NCBI RefSeq assembly: GCF_013375155.1 | Contig: NZ_JABXOF010000002.1 | Span: forward strand, 310,001-374,000 | Reading direction: 5' to 3' | Length of the DNA: 64,000 bases | Source of the DNA: Serratia ureilytica | GTDB taxonomy: Bacteria; Pseudomonadota; Gammaproteobacteria; Enterobacterales; Enterobacteriaceae | Part shown: piece after piece, positions 1 to 10,931 of the stretch | How the letters are laid out: the number at the start of each line of letters is the position of its first letter | Position numbering within the stretch: position 1 is the first letter of the stretch | Notes under the pieces: model-generated | Seen by the model: only the letters and a program-made list of their open reading frames with translations | What the model was told of the DNA's origin: nothing | Databases searched by the model: none | Program-made: the position numbers and the translations under genes

Positions 1-411
1 CGCAGCGTGGCGCTGCTGATGCTGGATATCGACTACTTCAAGCAGTACAACGACAGCTACGGCCACGTCGCCGGCGACCAGTGCCTGCAGCAGATCGGCC
101 AGACGCTGAAAGGGTTGGCGTGCCGCAGCAACGATATTCTGGCGCGCTACGGCGGTGAAGAGATGGGGATTATCCTGCCGGATACCGACGTGCAGGGCGC
201 GCTGATTTTCGCCGAACGCGTCATCCAGGCGGTGCGCGATCTGAAGATCCCGCATCAGGGCAACCCGCACGGCATCGTCACCATCAGCATCGGCATCTGC
301 GCCAAAGTGCCGCATATGTATAACGATACGCCGATCAGCTTTATCAATGAGGCGGACAGCGCGCTGTATCAGGCCAAGAAAAAAGGCAAAAACTGCATTT
401 ACGGCGCTTAA
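1..411 (+). CDS. GGDEF-domain protein, C-terminal part (diguanylate cyclase-like)
   Basis: The gene enters from the left edge, so its N-terminus and any sensor domain are missing. The 136 residues seen form most of a GGDEF domain, which makes cyclic di-GMP from two GTP. Visible are the metal-site motif LDIDYFKQYND, the signature GGEEM (GGEEF with Met replacing Phe) and an RSND inhibitory-site motif (RxxD) five residues before it. The protein ends with the usual ALYxAKxxGKN segment, so the C-terminus is intact. An active, feedback-inhibited cyclase is likely, but the F-to-M change should be kept in mind. Confidence 0.88.
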   Translation, partial: RSVALLMLDIDYFKQYNDSYGHVAGDQCLQQIGQTLKGLACRSNDILARYGGEEMGIILPDTDVQGALIFAERVIQAVRDLKIPHQGNPHGIVTISIGICAKVPHMYNDTPISFINEADSALYQAKKKGKNCIYGA

Positions 412-417
412 TCACTC

Positions 418-446
418 ATCGGGCCACCAAAATTGGGCGGCCCGAT
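418..446 (+). terminator. Rho-independent terminator of the GGDEF gene
   Basis: An 8-bp perfect stem (ATCGGGCC / GGCCCGAT) with a 13-nt loop starts 7 nt after the stop codon and is followed by TTATT. The U tract is short but placement fits. Confidence 0.7.
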
Positions 447-905
447 TTATTCCCACGACAAAAATGAAATAATTTCCCGCCGAAACATTATTTCCCCAAT
501 TTGCCCCGCTCTCGGAATGAAATAACGCCAATAAATAAGCAGCATATTTATTTCCATTACAATTCAATAAGATAAAAAATGCGCTATTCCGCGGACAATT
601 CGTGCCATTTTTGATTATTCGTGCCTACGCCGAGCCTCGTTTAGCCTCCGTTTACTTTTCATTGGCATTGCCGGTGATACCCTTAGCAGGACTATTCTAT
701 ATATCAGGAAGCCATCGCACGCTTCGGCGCACTGCGCCCTGCTGATACATCCATAATAGAACCCATAAATTTCACGTTGCATTTGGGCGACCGACGCAAA
801 GACTTTTGGCGTCGCTCCAGCCAGCCACGGCGCAAGCCAGTGCAGCCAACCACGCGGCAACCTGAAAGGCGGGAATAAAGCGATATAGATTTGCGAGGAG
901 ATCTC
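447..905. other. Intergenic region upstream of kdoO
   Basis: The left part (about 447-620) is AT-rich and the right part approaches normal base composition. I see no convincing gene on either strand; open frames here are antisense extensions from kdoO. It presumably holds the kdoO promoter, which I could not pin down. Confidence 0.5.
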
Positions 906-1799
906 ATGCCTACTGGCGATATTATGCGTGAACAGGCCGTCCTGACGCTGCCGTTGCGACAATGGGCGGCAGCGGAAGCATCCAGCGCGGTCAGCGAACT
1001 GGAACAGGGCAAGGTGCTGTTTCTGCCCGAACTGGCCTTCACCCTGTCTGAGCAGGAAATGCCGCTGCTGGATCCGGCGCTGGTCGATCCGAAGCGCAAA
1101 AACATCAGCTATCAACCGCTGTCCGGCAAGCTGACCGGCGTCGCCGTCGCGGAGCGCCGGCAGCAGGTTCAGCAACTGCTGGAACGTTATTACCAATCTT
1201 GCCGCCAGCTGATCGCCGGGCTGTTGCCCGAGTATCAGGAGGCGCTGCACCATCCGACCGGCAGCCTGCGTTTGCATCCGGTTTCGGCCTGGCGCGCAAG
1301 CAGCTCCTGGCGCAAAGACGACAGCCGGCTGCACGTCGACGCTTTCCCGTCGCGCCCGAACTACGGCGAACGCATTCTGCGCATTTTCACCAACATCAAT
1401 CCGCACGGTGAACATCGCCAATGGCGCGTCGGCGAACCGTTCCCTGAGCTGGCGCAACGCTTTATGCCGCGTCTGGCGCGCTACTCCGCCTTCAGCAGCT
1501 GGCTGCAGCACCGGGTACGCATCACCAAAACCCGCCGCAGCCATTATGACCACCTGATGCTGCAGTTGCATGACGCCATGAAGGCCGACGGCGATTATCA
1601 ACAACAGGGGCCGCAGCTGGCGCTGACGTTTCCGCCGGGCAGCAGCTGGATTTGCTTCTCGGATCAAACGCCGCACGCCGCGATGGGCGGCCAGTTTATG
1701 CTGGAACAGACCTTCTTGCTGCCGGTGAACAAGATGCAGGATCCGCAGCGCTCGCCGCTGAAAGTGCTGGAACAGCTGCGCGGTCAGCCGCTGATCTGA
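906..1799 (+). CDS. kdoO: Kdo hydroxylase, Fe(II)/2-oxoglutarate dioxygenase
   Basis: This 297-residue protein matches the Kdo 3-hydroxylase family, which hydroxylates the Kdo sugar of the inner LPS core to give Ko, as in Burkholderia and Yersinia. The family's iron-binding triad is visible: H143 and D145 in RLHVDAFPSRP and H257 in DQTPHAAMGG. The conserved stretch GERILRIFTNINPHG follows the first pair. The start is ATG 906, because GAGGAG sits 5 nt upstream; an in-frame TTG at 891 overlaps that ribosome site and is unlikely. The gene stands alone, convergent with paaZ. The assignment rests on recalled family motifs; activity is inferred. Confidence 0.85.
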   Translation: MPTGDIMREQAVLTLPLRQWAAAEASSAVSELEQGKVLFLPELAFTLSEQEMPLLDPALVDPKRKNISYQPLSGKLTGVAVAERRQQVQQLLERYYQSCRQLIAGLLPEYQEALHHPTGSLRLHPVSAWRASSSWRKDDSRLHVDAFPSRPNYGERILRIFTNINPHGEHRQWRVGEPFPELAQRFMPRLARYSAFSSWLQHRVRITKTRRSHYDHLMLQLHDAMKADGDYQQQGPQLALTFPPGSSWICFSDQTPHAAMGGQFMLEQTFLLPVNKMQDPQRSPLKVLEQLRGQPLI

Positions 1800-1804
1800 A
1801 TAGA

Positions 1805-1835
1805 TTGCCGCCGCCGGCAGCTCCGGCGGCGGCAA
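1805..1835. terminator. Bidirectional terminator between kdoO and paaZ
   Basis: A 13-bp perfect stem (TTGCCGCCGCCGG / CCGGCGGCGGCAA) with a 5-nt CAGCT loop lies between the two convergent stops. T residues at the stem base can serve both directions. Confidence 0.8.
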
Positions 1836-1842
1836 GCGCGCA

Positions 1843-3909
<2,067 letters not shown>

Positions 3910-4094
3910 GTGCCCTCCAAAATTCATAAATTTTCACCCTACAGCTTAATTACGTATCACATAAATGCCAGTTTACGCCAAACCAATTTTAACAAAAAGA
4001 GAACAAGAAGCGCGTTCAAGCCGCTTTCCCTGTCGTTAACACAGAGTCATTGATTTTATTTATCGAATTAAATCAATAATATAAACAATTCACT

Positions 4095-4110
4095 TGTGAG
4101 TGCGCTCGCA
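4095..4110. promoter_or_regulatory. CRP-binding site in the paaZ-paaA promoter region
   Basis: TGTGA-N6-TCGCA at this position has one mismatch to the CRP consensus TGTGA-N6-TCACA. In E. coli the paa promoters need CRP, so this site explains glucose repression of the locus. It lies about 60-70 bp upstream of the PaaX operator, a spacing compatible with class I activation of paaA. The rest of the gap 3910-4225 is AT-rich and holds no gene. Confidence 0.75.
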
Positions 4111-4172
4111 AAACCACATGAATCTCGTTTGATCTTTTTGTTATCAGTTTGTAGCCTTATGGTTAGTTAAAG

Positions 4173-4212
4173 TGATTCACATTTTTATATTCAATGTGAA
4201 AAATACGAATCA
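4173..4212. promoter_or_regulatory. PaaX operator upstream of paaA
   Basis: TGATTC (4173-4178) and GAATCA (4207-4212) form a perfect inverted repeat separated by 28 nt. The PaaX operator described for E. coli is TGATTC and GAATCA with about 27 nt between. The right half-site ends 13 nt before the paaA ATG, so a bound repressor would block the start of the operon. Confidence 0.85.
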
Positions 4213-4225
4213 CCAAGAGGCGAGC

Positions 4226-5164
4226 ATGACAACTGAAGCACAGTATCAGCAGCATTTCGACGCCAAGATCGCGGCGGATATCGCTATCGAAGCCAAAGAC
4301 TGGATGCCGGACGCTTACCGTCAGAACCTGATTCGGCAGATCGGCCAACACGCCCATTCGGAAGTCATCGGCATGCTGCCGGAAGCCAACTGGTTGACGC
4401 GCGCCCCCACGCTGCGCCGCAAAGCGGTGCTGCTGGCCAAAGTGCAGGATGAGGCCGGCCACGGCCTGTACCTCTACAGCGCCGCCGAAACCCTCGGCTG
4501 TTCGCGCCAGGACATCTACCAAAAGATGCTCGACGGCAAAATGAAGTACTCCTCGATCTTCAATTACCCCACGCTCAACTGGGCGGATATCGGCGTGATC
4601 GGCTGGCTGGTCGACGGCGCCGCCATCGTCAACCAGGTGGCGCTGTGCCGCGCGTCCTTCGGCCCCTACGCGCGGGCGATGGTGAAAATCTGCAAAGAGG
4701 AAAGCTTCCACCAGCGCCAGGGCTACGAGGCGGTGATGGCGATGGCCCACGGCAGCGATGCGCAGCGCGCGATGTTGCAGGACGCCATCGATCGCTTCTG
4801 GTGGCCGGTGCTGATGATGTTCGGCCCGAGCGACGCCGACTCCCCCCACAGCGCCCAGAGCATGGCCTGGAAAATCAAACGCCACAGCAACGATGAACTG
4901 CGGCAAAAGTTCGTCGACAACACCGTGCCGCAACTTGCGGCGCTGGGCATGACGGCGCCGGACCCGAGTCTTACCTGGGACGAGGCCGCCGGCCACTATC
5001 GCTTCGGCGAGATCGACTGGAGCGAACTGCATGAAGTGATCAAAGGACGCGGCCAATGCAACCACGAACGCCTGCAGGCCAAACGCCGCGCCTGGGAAGA
5101 CGGCGCCTGGGTACGCGACGGCGCCATGGCCCACGCCGCGAAAAACGCCGCTTCCGCCGCATAG
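4226..5164 (+). CDS. paaA: PaaA, catalytic subunit of ring-1,2-phenylacetyl-CoA epoxidase
   Basis: This 312-residue di-iron oxygenase subunit inserts one oxygen atom into the ring of phenylacetyl-CoA. Its two iron-ligand motifs are visible as DEAGHG and EESFHQ (both ExxH), on a four-helix ferritin-like fold. Length and sequence follow E. coli PaaA closely. The start is ATG 4226, with AAGAGG 5-6 nt upstream; the open frame extends further left through the operator but lacks a site. It heads an operon of 13 genes with gaps of no more than about 20 nt through paaK. Confidence 0.97.
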   Translation: MTTEAQYQQHFDAKIAADIAIEAKDWMPDAYRQNLIRQIGQHAHSEVIGMLPEANWLTRAPTLRRKAVLLAKVQDEAGHGLYLYSAAETLGCSRQDIYQKMLDGKMKYSSIFNYPTLNWADIGVIGWLVDGAAIVNQVALCRASFGPYARAMVKICKEESFHQRQGYEAVMAMAHGSDAQRAMLQDAIDRFWWPVLMMFGPSDADSPHSAQSMAWKIKRHSNDELRQKFVDNTVPQLAALGMTAPDPSLTWDEAAGHYRFGEIDWSELHEVIKGRGQCNHERLQAKRRAWEDGAWVRDGAMAHAAKNAASAA

Positions 5165-5185
5165 CCAACATAAGGAACCGAGATC

Positions 5186-5473
5186 ATGAGCCACGTTGAA
5201 TGGCCGCTGTATGAAGTGTTTATCCGCAGCAAACAAGGGTTGGCGCATCGCCACGTCGGCAGCCTGCACGCCGCAGACGACCAAATGGCGCTGGAAAACG
5301 CCCGCGACGCCTACACGCGCCGCAACGAAGGCTGCTCGATTTGGGTGGTGCAATCCCGCCATCTGATCGCCTCGCAGCCGGAAGATCGCGGCGCGTTCTT
5401 CGATCCGTCCGAAGACAAGATCTACCGTCATCCGACGTTTTACACCATTCCCGACGGCATCAAGAACATGTAG
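5186..5473 (+). CDS. paaB: PaaB, bridging subunit of phenylacetyl-CoA epoxidase
   Basis: This 95-residue protein corresponds in size and sequence to PaaB, a small non-catalytic subunit that holds PaaAC heterodimers together in the epoxidase complex. It opens with the typical WPLYEVFIRSKQG and ends YHPTFYTIPDG-like. A ribosome site AAGGA lies upstream of ATG 5186. Its position between paaA and paaC is the usual one. Confidence 0.96.
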   Translation: MSHVEWPLYEVFIRSKQGLAHRHVGSLHAADDQMALENARDAYTRRNEGCSIWVVQSRHLIASQPEDRGAFFDPSEDKIYRHPTFYTIPDGIKNM

Positions 5474-5481
5474 AGGCGACC

Positions 5482-6240
5482 ATGACGGTTAACGATCCGC
5501 GCATCAGCTATTTGCTCCGCCAGGGCGACACGCCTTTGATCCTCGCCCAGCGTCTGTGCGCCTGGTGCGGCCACGCGCCCGAGCTGGAAATCGATCTGGC
5601 GTTGGCCAACATCGGGCTCGATCTGCTCGGCCAGGCGCGCAACTTCCTGAGCTACGCCGCCGAACTGGCCGGGCCGCCCTGCAGCGAAGACAGCCTGGCC
5701 TTCGGCCGCGACGAACGCCAGTTTCATAACCTGTTGCTGGCGGAACAGCCGAACGGCGGTTTCAACGACACGTTGGTGCGCCAGTTCCTGCTCGACGTCT
5801 ACCACGTGCAGCTGCATCAGGCGTTGAGCCGCAGCCGCGATGCGCAGATCGCCGCCATCGCCGCCAAGTCATTGAAGGAGGCCGATTACCACCTGCGCTT
5901 CAGCCGCGGCTGGATGATCCGCCTCGGCGACGGCAACGACATCAGCCACCGCAAGATCCAGCAGTCGCTGGATAACCTGTGGCGCTTCACCGCTGAGCTG
6001 TTCCACGCCGACGCGCTGGAGCTTGAGCTGGCGGAACAGGGCATCGCCGTCGATCCGCGCCAGCTGCAGGCTCCCTGGCAAGCGCAGGTGGAGGAGACGC
6101 TGCGCCAGGCGACGTTGACGCTGCCCGCCGAGCAGGCGTTCCGGCACGGCGGCAAACAAGGCCGACACAGTGAACACCTCGGCCCGCTGCTGGCGGAGAT
6201 GCAGTTCCTGCAGCGCGCCTATCCAAACAGTCAGTGGTAG
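5482..6240 (+). CDS. paaC: PaaC, structural subunit of phenylacetyl-CoA epoxidase
   Basis: This 252-residue ferritin-like protein pairs with PaaA but is thought not to bind iron. Family features include LLRQGDTPLILAQRL near the N-terminus and ADYHLRFS in the middle. ATG 5482 is preceded by GAGG and lies 8 nt after the paaB stop; the longer open frame to the left is antisense-like sequence inside paaB. It ends 9 nt before paaD. Confidence 0.96.
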   Translation: MTVNDPRISYLLRQGDTPLILAQRLCAWCGHAPELEIDLALANIGLDLLGQARNFLSYAAELAGPPCSEDSLAFGRDERQFHNLLLAEQPNGGFNDTLVRQFLLDVYHVQLHQALSRSRDAQIAAIAAKSLKEADYHLRFSRGWMIRLGDGNDISHRKIQQSLDNLWRFTAELFHADALELELAEQGIAVDPRQLQAPWQAQVEETLRQATLTLPAEQAFRHGGKQGRHSEHLGPLLAEMQFLQRAYPNSQW

Positions 6241-6249
6241 GAGGCCGCG

Positions 6250-6747
6250 ATGAACGTCACTCGTTTGCAACCCGCCGAAATCCCGCAGATTTGGCACTGC
6301 CTGCAGCAGATCAGCGATCCCGAACTGCCGGTGCTGTCGATCACCGATTTGGGCATGGTGCGCGACGTGGTGCGCGACGGCAGCGGCTGGCGCGTGACCT
6401 TCACCCCAACCTATTCCGGCTGCCCGGCCACCGAATTTTTACTCAACGCCATCGAGCAGCGGCTGACGGCCGCCGGCTTCAGCCCGGTGCGGGTGGACAT
6501 TCGCCTCAGCCCGGCCTGGACCACCGACTGGATGAACGCCGACGCCCGCGAGCGGCTGCGGCAATACGGCGTAGCGCCCCCGCAGGGCCACACCTGCGAT
6601 CGGCCGCACGCCCACGGCCCGGTCGCCTGCCCGCGCTGCGGCAGCACCCACAGCGAGAAGATCAGCGAGTTCGGCTCCACCGCCTGTAAAGCGCTGTACC
6701 GCTGCTGCGACTGCCGGGAACCGTTCGACTACTTCAAATGCATATAG
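6250..6747 (+). CDS. paaD: PaaD, iron-sulfur assembly-type protein of the epoxidase
   Basis: This 165-residue protein has an N-terminal DUF59/MIP18-like domain (IWHCLQQISDPELPVLSITDLGMV) and a C-terminal cysteine-rich zinc-ribbon-like tail with CPRCGS and CCDCREPF. PaaD is needed for epoxidase activity in vivo and is thought to help mature the Fe-S or di-iron sites, though its exact role is not settled. A GGAGG site overlaps the paaC stop. Confidence 0.95.
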   Translation: MNVTRLQPAEIPQIWHCLQQISDPELPVLSITDLGMVRDVVRDGSGWRVTFTPTYSGCPATEFLLNAIEQRLTAAGFSPVRVDIRLSPAWTTDWMNADARERLRQYGVAPPQGHTCDRPHAHGPVACPRCGSTHSEKISEFGSTACKALYRCCDCREPFDYFKCI

Positions 6748-6760
6748 GAGCGCTGACACC

Positions 6761-7819
6761 ATGACGGTCTTTCATCGCCTGAACGTCGCCGCCATCGAGC
6801 GCGAAACGCCGGACGCCGTAGCCATCACCCTGCGGGTGCCCGAAGAGCTGCAAAACCAATACCGCTACACCCCCGGCCAGCACCTGACGCTCAAGGCGCG
6901 GGTCAACGGCGAAGAGCTGCGGCGTTGCTATTCCATCTGCAGTTCACCGCAGGAAGGCCTGCTGCAGATCGGCGTAAAAGCGATTGATCAGGGCCGTTTC
7001 TCCGGCTTCGTCAACCGTATGCTGAAAGTCGGCGATGCGCTGGAAGTGATGGTGCCGCAGGGGCGCTTCGGCTATCAGCCGCAGGCGGAGCGCCGCGGCA
7101 ATTACCTGGCGATCGCCGCCGGCTCCGGCATCACGCCGATGCTGTCGATCATCAAAGCGACGCTGCAGCTCGAACCGGGCAGCAGTTTTACCCTGATCTA
7201 CGGCAACCGCAACAGCCGTTCGATGATGTTCAAAGAAGCGCTGTCGGATCTGAAAAACCGCTACCCGCAGCGTTTTCAGCCGCTGTACCTGTTCAGCCAG
7301 GAGAGCCTCGACAGCCCGCTGCTCAGCGGCCGCATCGATCGTGAACGCCTGACGGCGATCGGCGGCGCGCTGCTGGATTTCCGCGACTATGACCACGCCT
7401 TCATCTGCGGGCCGGAATCGATGATGGACGACGCGCAGACCGTGCTGGAACAGGCCGGCGTCCCGGCCAACCACATCCACAGCGAACGTTTCAACACCAG
7501 CGGCCTGGTCGCCCGACCGCGCCACAGCGGCGATCGCAACGCCGCCAGGGTGACAATCCTGCTCGACGGCCGCCGGTTGGATATCGAGCTCGGCGAACAG
7601 GACGATAGCATTCTCGACGCCGCGCTGCGCCAGGGTGCCGACCTGCCCTACGCCTGCAAAGGCGGCGTATGCGCCACCTGCAAATGCCGTCTGAAGGCTG
7701 GCCAGGTCGAGATGGGTGTCAACTACAGCCTGGAGCCGGATCAGTTGGCGGCGGGCTATGTATTGAGCTGCCAGTCGTGGCCGAAAGGCGACGGCGTGGT
7801 ATTGGACTTCGACGTCTAG
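6761..7819 (+). CDS. paaE: PaaE, NAD(P)H reductase of phenylacetyl-CoA epoxidase
   Basis: This 352-residue protein passes electrons from NADPH to PaaA. The N-terminal FNR-like part has the flavin motif RCYSICSS (about residue 50) and the nucleotide motif GSGITPMLS. The C-terminal plant-type ferredoxin domain has its cysteines in CKGGVCATCKC and in YVLSCQSWP. All four 2Fe-2S ligands are present, so the reductase looks complete. Confidence 0.96.
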   Translation: MTVFHRLNVAAIERETPDAVAITLRVPEELQNQYRYTPGQHLTLKARVNGEELRRCYSICSSPQEGLLQIGVKAIDQGRFSGFVNRMLKVGDALEVMVPQGRFGYQPQAERRGNYLAIAAGSGITPMLSIIKATLQLEPGSSFTLIYGNRNSRSMMFKEALSDLKNRYPQRFQPLYLFSQESLDSPLLSGRIDRERLTAIGGALLDFRDYDHAFICGPESMMDDAQTVLEQAGVPANHIHSERFNTSGLVARPRHSGDRNAARVTILLDGRRLDIELGEQDDSILDAALRQGADLPYACKGGVCATCKCRLKAGQVEMGVNYSLEPDQLAAGYVLSCQSWPKGDGVVLDFDV

Positions 7820-7827
7820 GAGCCGCG

Positions 7828-8601
7828 ATGGATACCCCCTTTATTTTGCGTCAGCAGCAGCACCGCGTGGTCACGCTGACGCTGCACCGCCCGGAGGCGC
7901 GCAACGCCCTGAGCACCCCTTGCCTGGAGCAGCTGGTGTTTCTGCTGGATCAGGCCGATGCCGACAGCGGCGTGGGCGCCGTGGTGATCGCCGGCGCGGC
8001 GCGTTTCTTCGCCGCCGGGGCCGATCTGCACGAGCTGCAACGGCAGGATCTGCCGGCCGCGCTGGCGGATCGCCGTCCGCAGCTGTGGCAGCGGCTGGCG
8101 CAGTTCAGCAAGCCGCTGCTGGCGGCGGTGAACGGCTATGCCCTGGGCGCCGGCTGCGAGTTGGCGCTGGCCTGCGACATCGTTATCGGCGGCGAAAGCG
8201 CCCGCTTCGGCCTGCCGGAGATCACCCTCGGCCTGATGCCGGGGGCCGGAGGCACCCAGCGCCTGATCCGCTGCGTCGGCAAGTCGCGCGCCAGCCAGAT
8301 GGTGCTGACCGGCGAAGCCATCGACGCCCGCACCGCGCTGCAGGCTGGCCTTATCAGCGAAGTGTGCGTCGATGCCCTGACGCTGGAGCGCACGCAGCAG
8401 ATTGCCGATCGCATCAGCCGTCAGGCGCCGCTGGCGCTGCGCGCCGCCAAGCAGGCGCTGAAACAGGCCGAGGAAACCGGCCTTAGCCAGGGGCTGGCGA
8501 TGGAGCGTCAGCAGTTCGTCACCCTGGCCGCCACCGACGATCGCCGCGAAGGCATCGCCGCCTTTTTCGAAAAACGTACGCCAAACTATCAGGGGCGCTG
8601 A
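7828..8601 (+). CDS. paaF: PaaF, 2,3-dehydroadipyl-CoA hydratase
   Basis: This 257-residue crotonase-fold enzyme hydrates 2,3-dehydroadipyl-CoA to 3-hydroxyadipyl-CoA. The oxyanion-hole region (GAARFFAAGADLHEL, then GYALGAGCELALACD) and the PEITLGLMPGAGGTQRL segment with its acidic residue are typical of enoyl-CoA hydratases. ATG 7828 has AGGAG overlapping the paaE stop, implying coupled translation. PaaF is distinguished from PaaG by order and by the GAGGTQRL segment. Confidence 0.95.
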   Translation: MDTPFILRQQQHRVVTLTLHRPEARNALSTPCLEQLVFLLDQADADSGVGAVVIAGAARFFAAGADLHELQRQDLPAALADRRPQLWQRLAQFSKPLLAAVNGYALGAGCELALACDIVIGGESARFGLPEITLGLMPGAGGTQRLIRCVGKSRASQMVLTGEAIDARTALQAGLISEVCVDALTLERTQQIADRISRQAPLALRAAKQALKQAEETGLSQGLAMERQQFVTLAATDDRREGIAAFFEKRTPNYQGR

Positions 8602-8604
8602 TTT

Positions 8605-9396
8605 ATGGATAACGCATTGATTCTCAGTCATCTCGAGGCCGGCGTGTTGACGCTGACCCTCAACCGGCCGGATCGGCTCAACAGCTTTAACGACGAGATG
8701 CATCGCCAGCTGAGCGAAGCGCTGACGCAAGCCGAGCGCGACGACAGCGTGCGCTGCCTGCTGATCGCCGGTGCCGGGCGCGGTTTCTGCGCCGGGCAAG
8801 ATCTCAACGATCGCAACGTCAGCGCCGATCAACAGGCGCCGGATCTCGGCCTGTCGGTCGAACGTTTCTACAACCCCCTGATCCGCCGCCTGACCGCCCT
8901 GCCGAAACCGGTGGTATGCGCAGTCAACGGCGTGGCGGCCGGCGCCGGCGCCGCGCTGGCCCTGGCGTGCGATATCGTCATCGCCGCCGACAACGCCGGC
9001 TTTATTCAGTCGTTCTGCCGTCTGGGGCTGGTGCCGGATTCCGGCGGCAGTTGGTTCCTGCCGCGGCTGGCCGGCCACGCCCGCGCGATGGGCATGGCCT
9101 TGCTGGGTGACAAAATCAGCGCTCAACAGGCGCTGGAGTGGGGCATGATCTGGCAGGTGGTGCCGGCGGATGAATTGGCCGACCGCACGCAAACGCTGGC
9201 GCGCCATCTGGCCACCCAGCCGACTTACGGTCTGGGGCTAATCAAGAAAGCCATCTACAGTTCGGCCACCAACAGCCTCGATCAACAACTCGATCTGGAG
9301 CGCGATCTGCAGCGATTGGGCGGCCGCAGCGACGACTACCGCGAAGGCGTCAGCGCGTTCTTCGCCAAACGCACGCCAAACTTCAGCGGGAAATAG
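8605..9396 (+). CDS. paaG: PaaG, 1,2-epoxyphenylacetyl-CoA isomerase
   Basis: This 263-residue crotonase-fold isomerase turns the ring epoxide into oxepin-CoA and can also shift double bonds in the later steps. It carries AGRGFCAGQDLNDRN, GVAAGAGAALALACD and GLVPDSGGSWFLPRL, the last containing the Asp expected of PaaG instead of the hydratase Glu. It begins 3 nt after the paaF stop. Confidence 0.95.
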   Translation: MDNALILSHLEAGVLTLTLNRPDRLNSFNDEMHRQLSEALTQAERDDSVRCLLIAGAGRGFCAGQDLNDRNVSADQQAPDLGLSVERFYNPLIRRLTALPKPVVCAVNGVAAGAGAALALACDIVIAADNAGFIQSFCRLGLVPDSGGSWFLPRLAGHARAMGMALLGDKISAQQALEWGMIWQVVPADELADRTQTLARHLATQPTYGLGLIKKAIYSSATNSLDQQLDLERDLQRLGGRSDDYREGVSAFFAKRTPNFSGK

Positions 9397-9398
9397 CC

Positions 9399-10931
9399 AT
9401 GAACGCGCCCCTTCTTAACGGCCAGGTGGCGGTGATCGGCGCCGGCACCATGGGCATCGGCATTGCGCAGGTGGCCGCCGCCGCCGGTCACCCGGTGCGG
9501 CTGTTCGATATCGCCCCCGCCGCCGCCCAGCGCGCGATCGACGAACTCGCTCGCCGCCTGCGGCAGCGGGTCGACGGCGGCAAGGCCGACGCAAACACCA
9601 CCGAGGCGCTGCTGGCGCGTCTCGAACGCGCCGATTCGCTCGAGCAACTGGCCGACAGCGCGCTGGTGATTGAAGCGGTGGCGGAAAATCTGGCGATCAA
9701 GCAGAGCCTGTTCCGCGATCTGGAAGCGGTCTGCTCGCCCACGGCGCTGTTCGCCAGCAATACTTCCTCGCTGTCGATCACCGCCATCGCCGGCGCCTTG
9801 CAACACCCGCAGCGCATGGCCGGGCTGCACTTCTTCAACCCGGCACCGCTGATGAAGCTGGTGGAGATCGTCAGCGGTCTGGAGACCGGGGCCGAGACCC
9901 TCGCCGCGCTGCAAGCCCTGGCGCAGCGCTGGGGTAAGCAGAGCGTCGTGTGCCGCTCGACGCCGGGATTCATCGTCAACCGCGTGGCGCGGCCGTTCTA
10001 CGCCGAAAGCTTGCGCGCGCTGGAAGAACGGGTGGCCGACGCCGCCACCCTGGATGCGGTAATGCGCGACGCCGGCGGTTTCGCCATGGGCCCGCTGCAG
10101 TTGACCGATCTGATCGGCCAGGACGTCAATTACGCCGTGACCGACTCGGTGTATCAGGCCTTCTACCAGGATCCGCGCTTCACCCCCTCGCTGGTGCAGC
10201 AGGAGCTGGTGGCCGCCGGGCGCCTCGGCCGCAAATCCGGCCGCGGCTTCTACCGCTACGACGCGCAACGCCCCACCGCAGAGATGATCGCCTTTGCGCC
10301 ACCGGCGCAGGCCGCGCTGCCGCAGCGCGTTACGCTGCACGGCGACTGGTCTTCGCTGGCCGATTTGGCGCAGCTGTTAAGCGAAAATGCGGGGGCGATC
10401 AAACAACCTGGCCAGACCAGCCCGCACGTCACGATCGACGACGTTACACTGATGTTAACCAATGGTAAAACCGCCGGCCAACTGGCCGACGAACGTGGAA
10501 TGCCCGTGGTGCTGTTCGATCTCTGTGCCGACTATGCGCATGCCTCCGCCATCGCCATCAGCTGCGCGGCGCAAAATGGCGCGCAACACAATGCCAAAGC
10601 GATCCGTCTGCTGCAGTCCCTCGGCAAACGCGTCATCCCGTTGCCGGATTACCCCGGCCTGCTAACGATGCGCACCCTGGCCATGCTGGCCAACGAAGCG
10701 CTCGACGTGGTGAACAAAGGCGTCGCCAGCGCCGAGGATACCGATCTGGCGATGCTGCGCGGGGTCAACTATCCGCGCGGCCCGCTCGCCTGGGGCGCCG
10801 CGCTCGGCTGGCGCCACATCCTGACGACGCTGGAAAACCTGCAACGCTATTACGGCGAGGCCCGCTATCGCCCGATGCCGCTGCTGCGCCGCTACGCTTC
10901 CCCCGCCGCTTTCCCAGGAGCCGAACAATGA
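9399..10931 (+). CDS. paaH: PaaH, 3-hydroxyadipyl-CoA dehydrogenase
   Basis: This 510-residue NAD-dependent dehydrogenase oxidises 3-hydroxyadipyl-CoA to 3-oxoadipyl-CoA. The Rossmann motif VIGAGTMGIGIA lies at the N-terminus, and HFFNPAPLMKLVEI holds the catalytic His. Two repeated 3HCDH C-terminal domains follow (GPLQLTDLIGQDVN and GPLAWGAALGW). It is somewhat longer than E. coli PaaH (about 475). Its stop overlaps the paaI start as ATGA. Confidence 0.95.
   Translation: MNAPLLNGQVAVIGAGTMGIGIAQVAAAAGHPVRLFDIAPAAAQRAIDELARRLRQRVDGGKADANTTEALLARLERADSLEQLADSALVIEAVAENLAIKQSLFRDLEAVCSPTALFASNTSSLSITAIAGALQHPQRMAGLHFFNPAPLMKLVEIVSGLETGAETLAALQALAQRWGKQSVVCRSTPGFIVNRVARPFYAESLRALEERVADAATLDAVMRDAGGFAMGPLQLTDLIGQDVNYAVTDSVYQAFYQDPRFTPSLVQQELVAAGRLGRKSGRGFYRYDAQRPTAEMIAFAPPAQAALPQRVTLHGDWSSLADLAQLLSENAGAIKQPGQTSPHVTIDDVTLMLTNGKTAGQLADERGMPVVLFDLCADYAHASAIAISCAAQNGAQHNAKAIRLLQSLGKRVIPLPDYPGLLTMRTLAMLANEALDVVNKGVASAEDTDLAMLRGVNYPRGPLAWGAALGWRHILTTLENLQRYYGEARYRPMPLLRRYASPAAFPGAEQ

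Noticed and set aside
615-1835. 406-codon minus-strand frame opposite kdoO
   Set aside because: The plus strand has the conserved iron ligands and a ribosome site; the minus product is compositionally a shadow.
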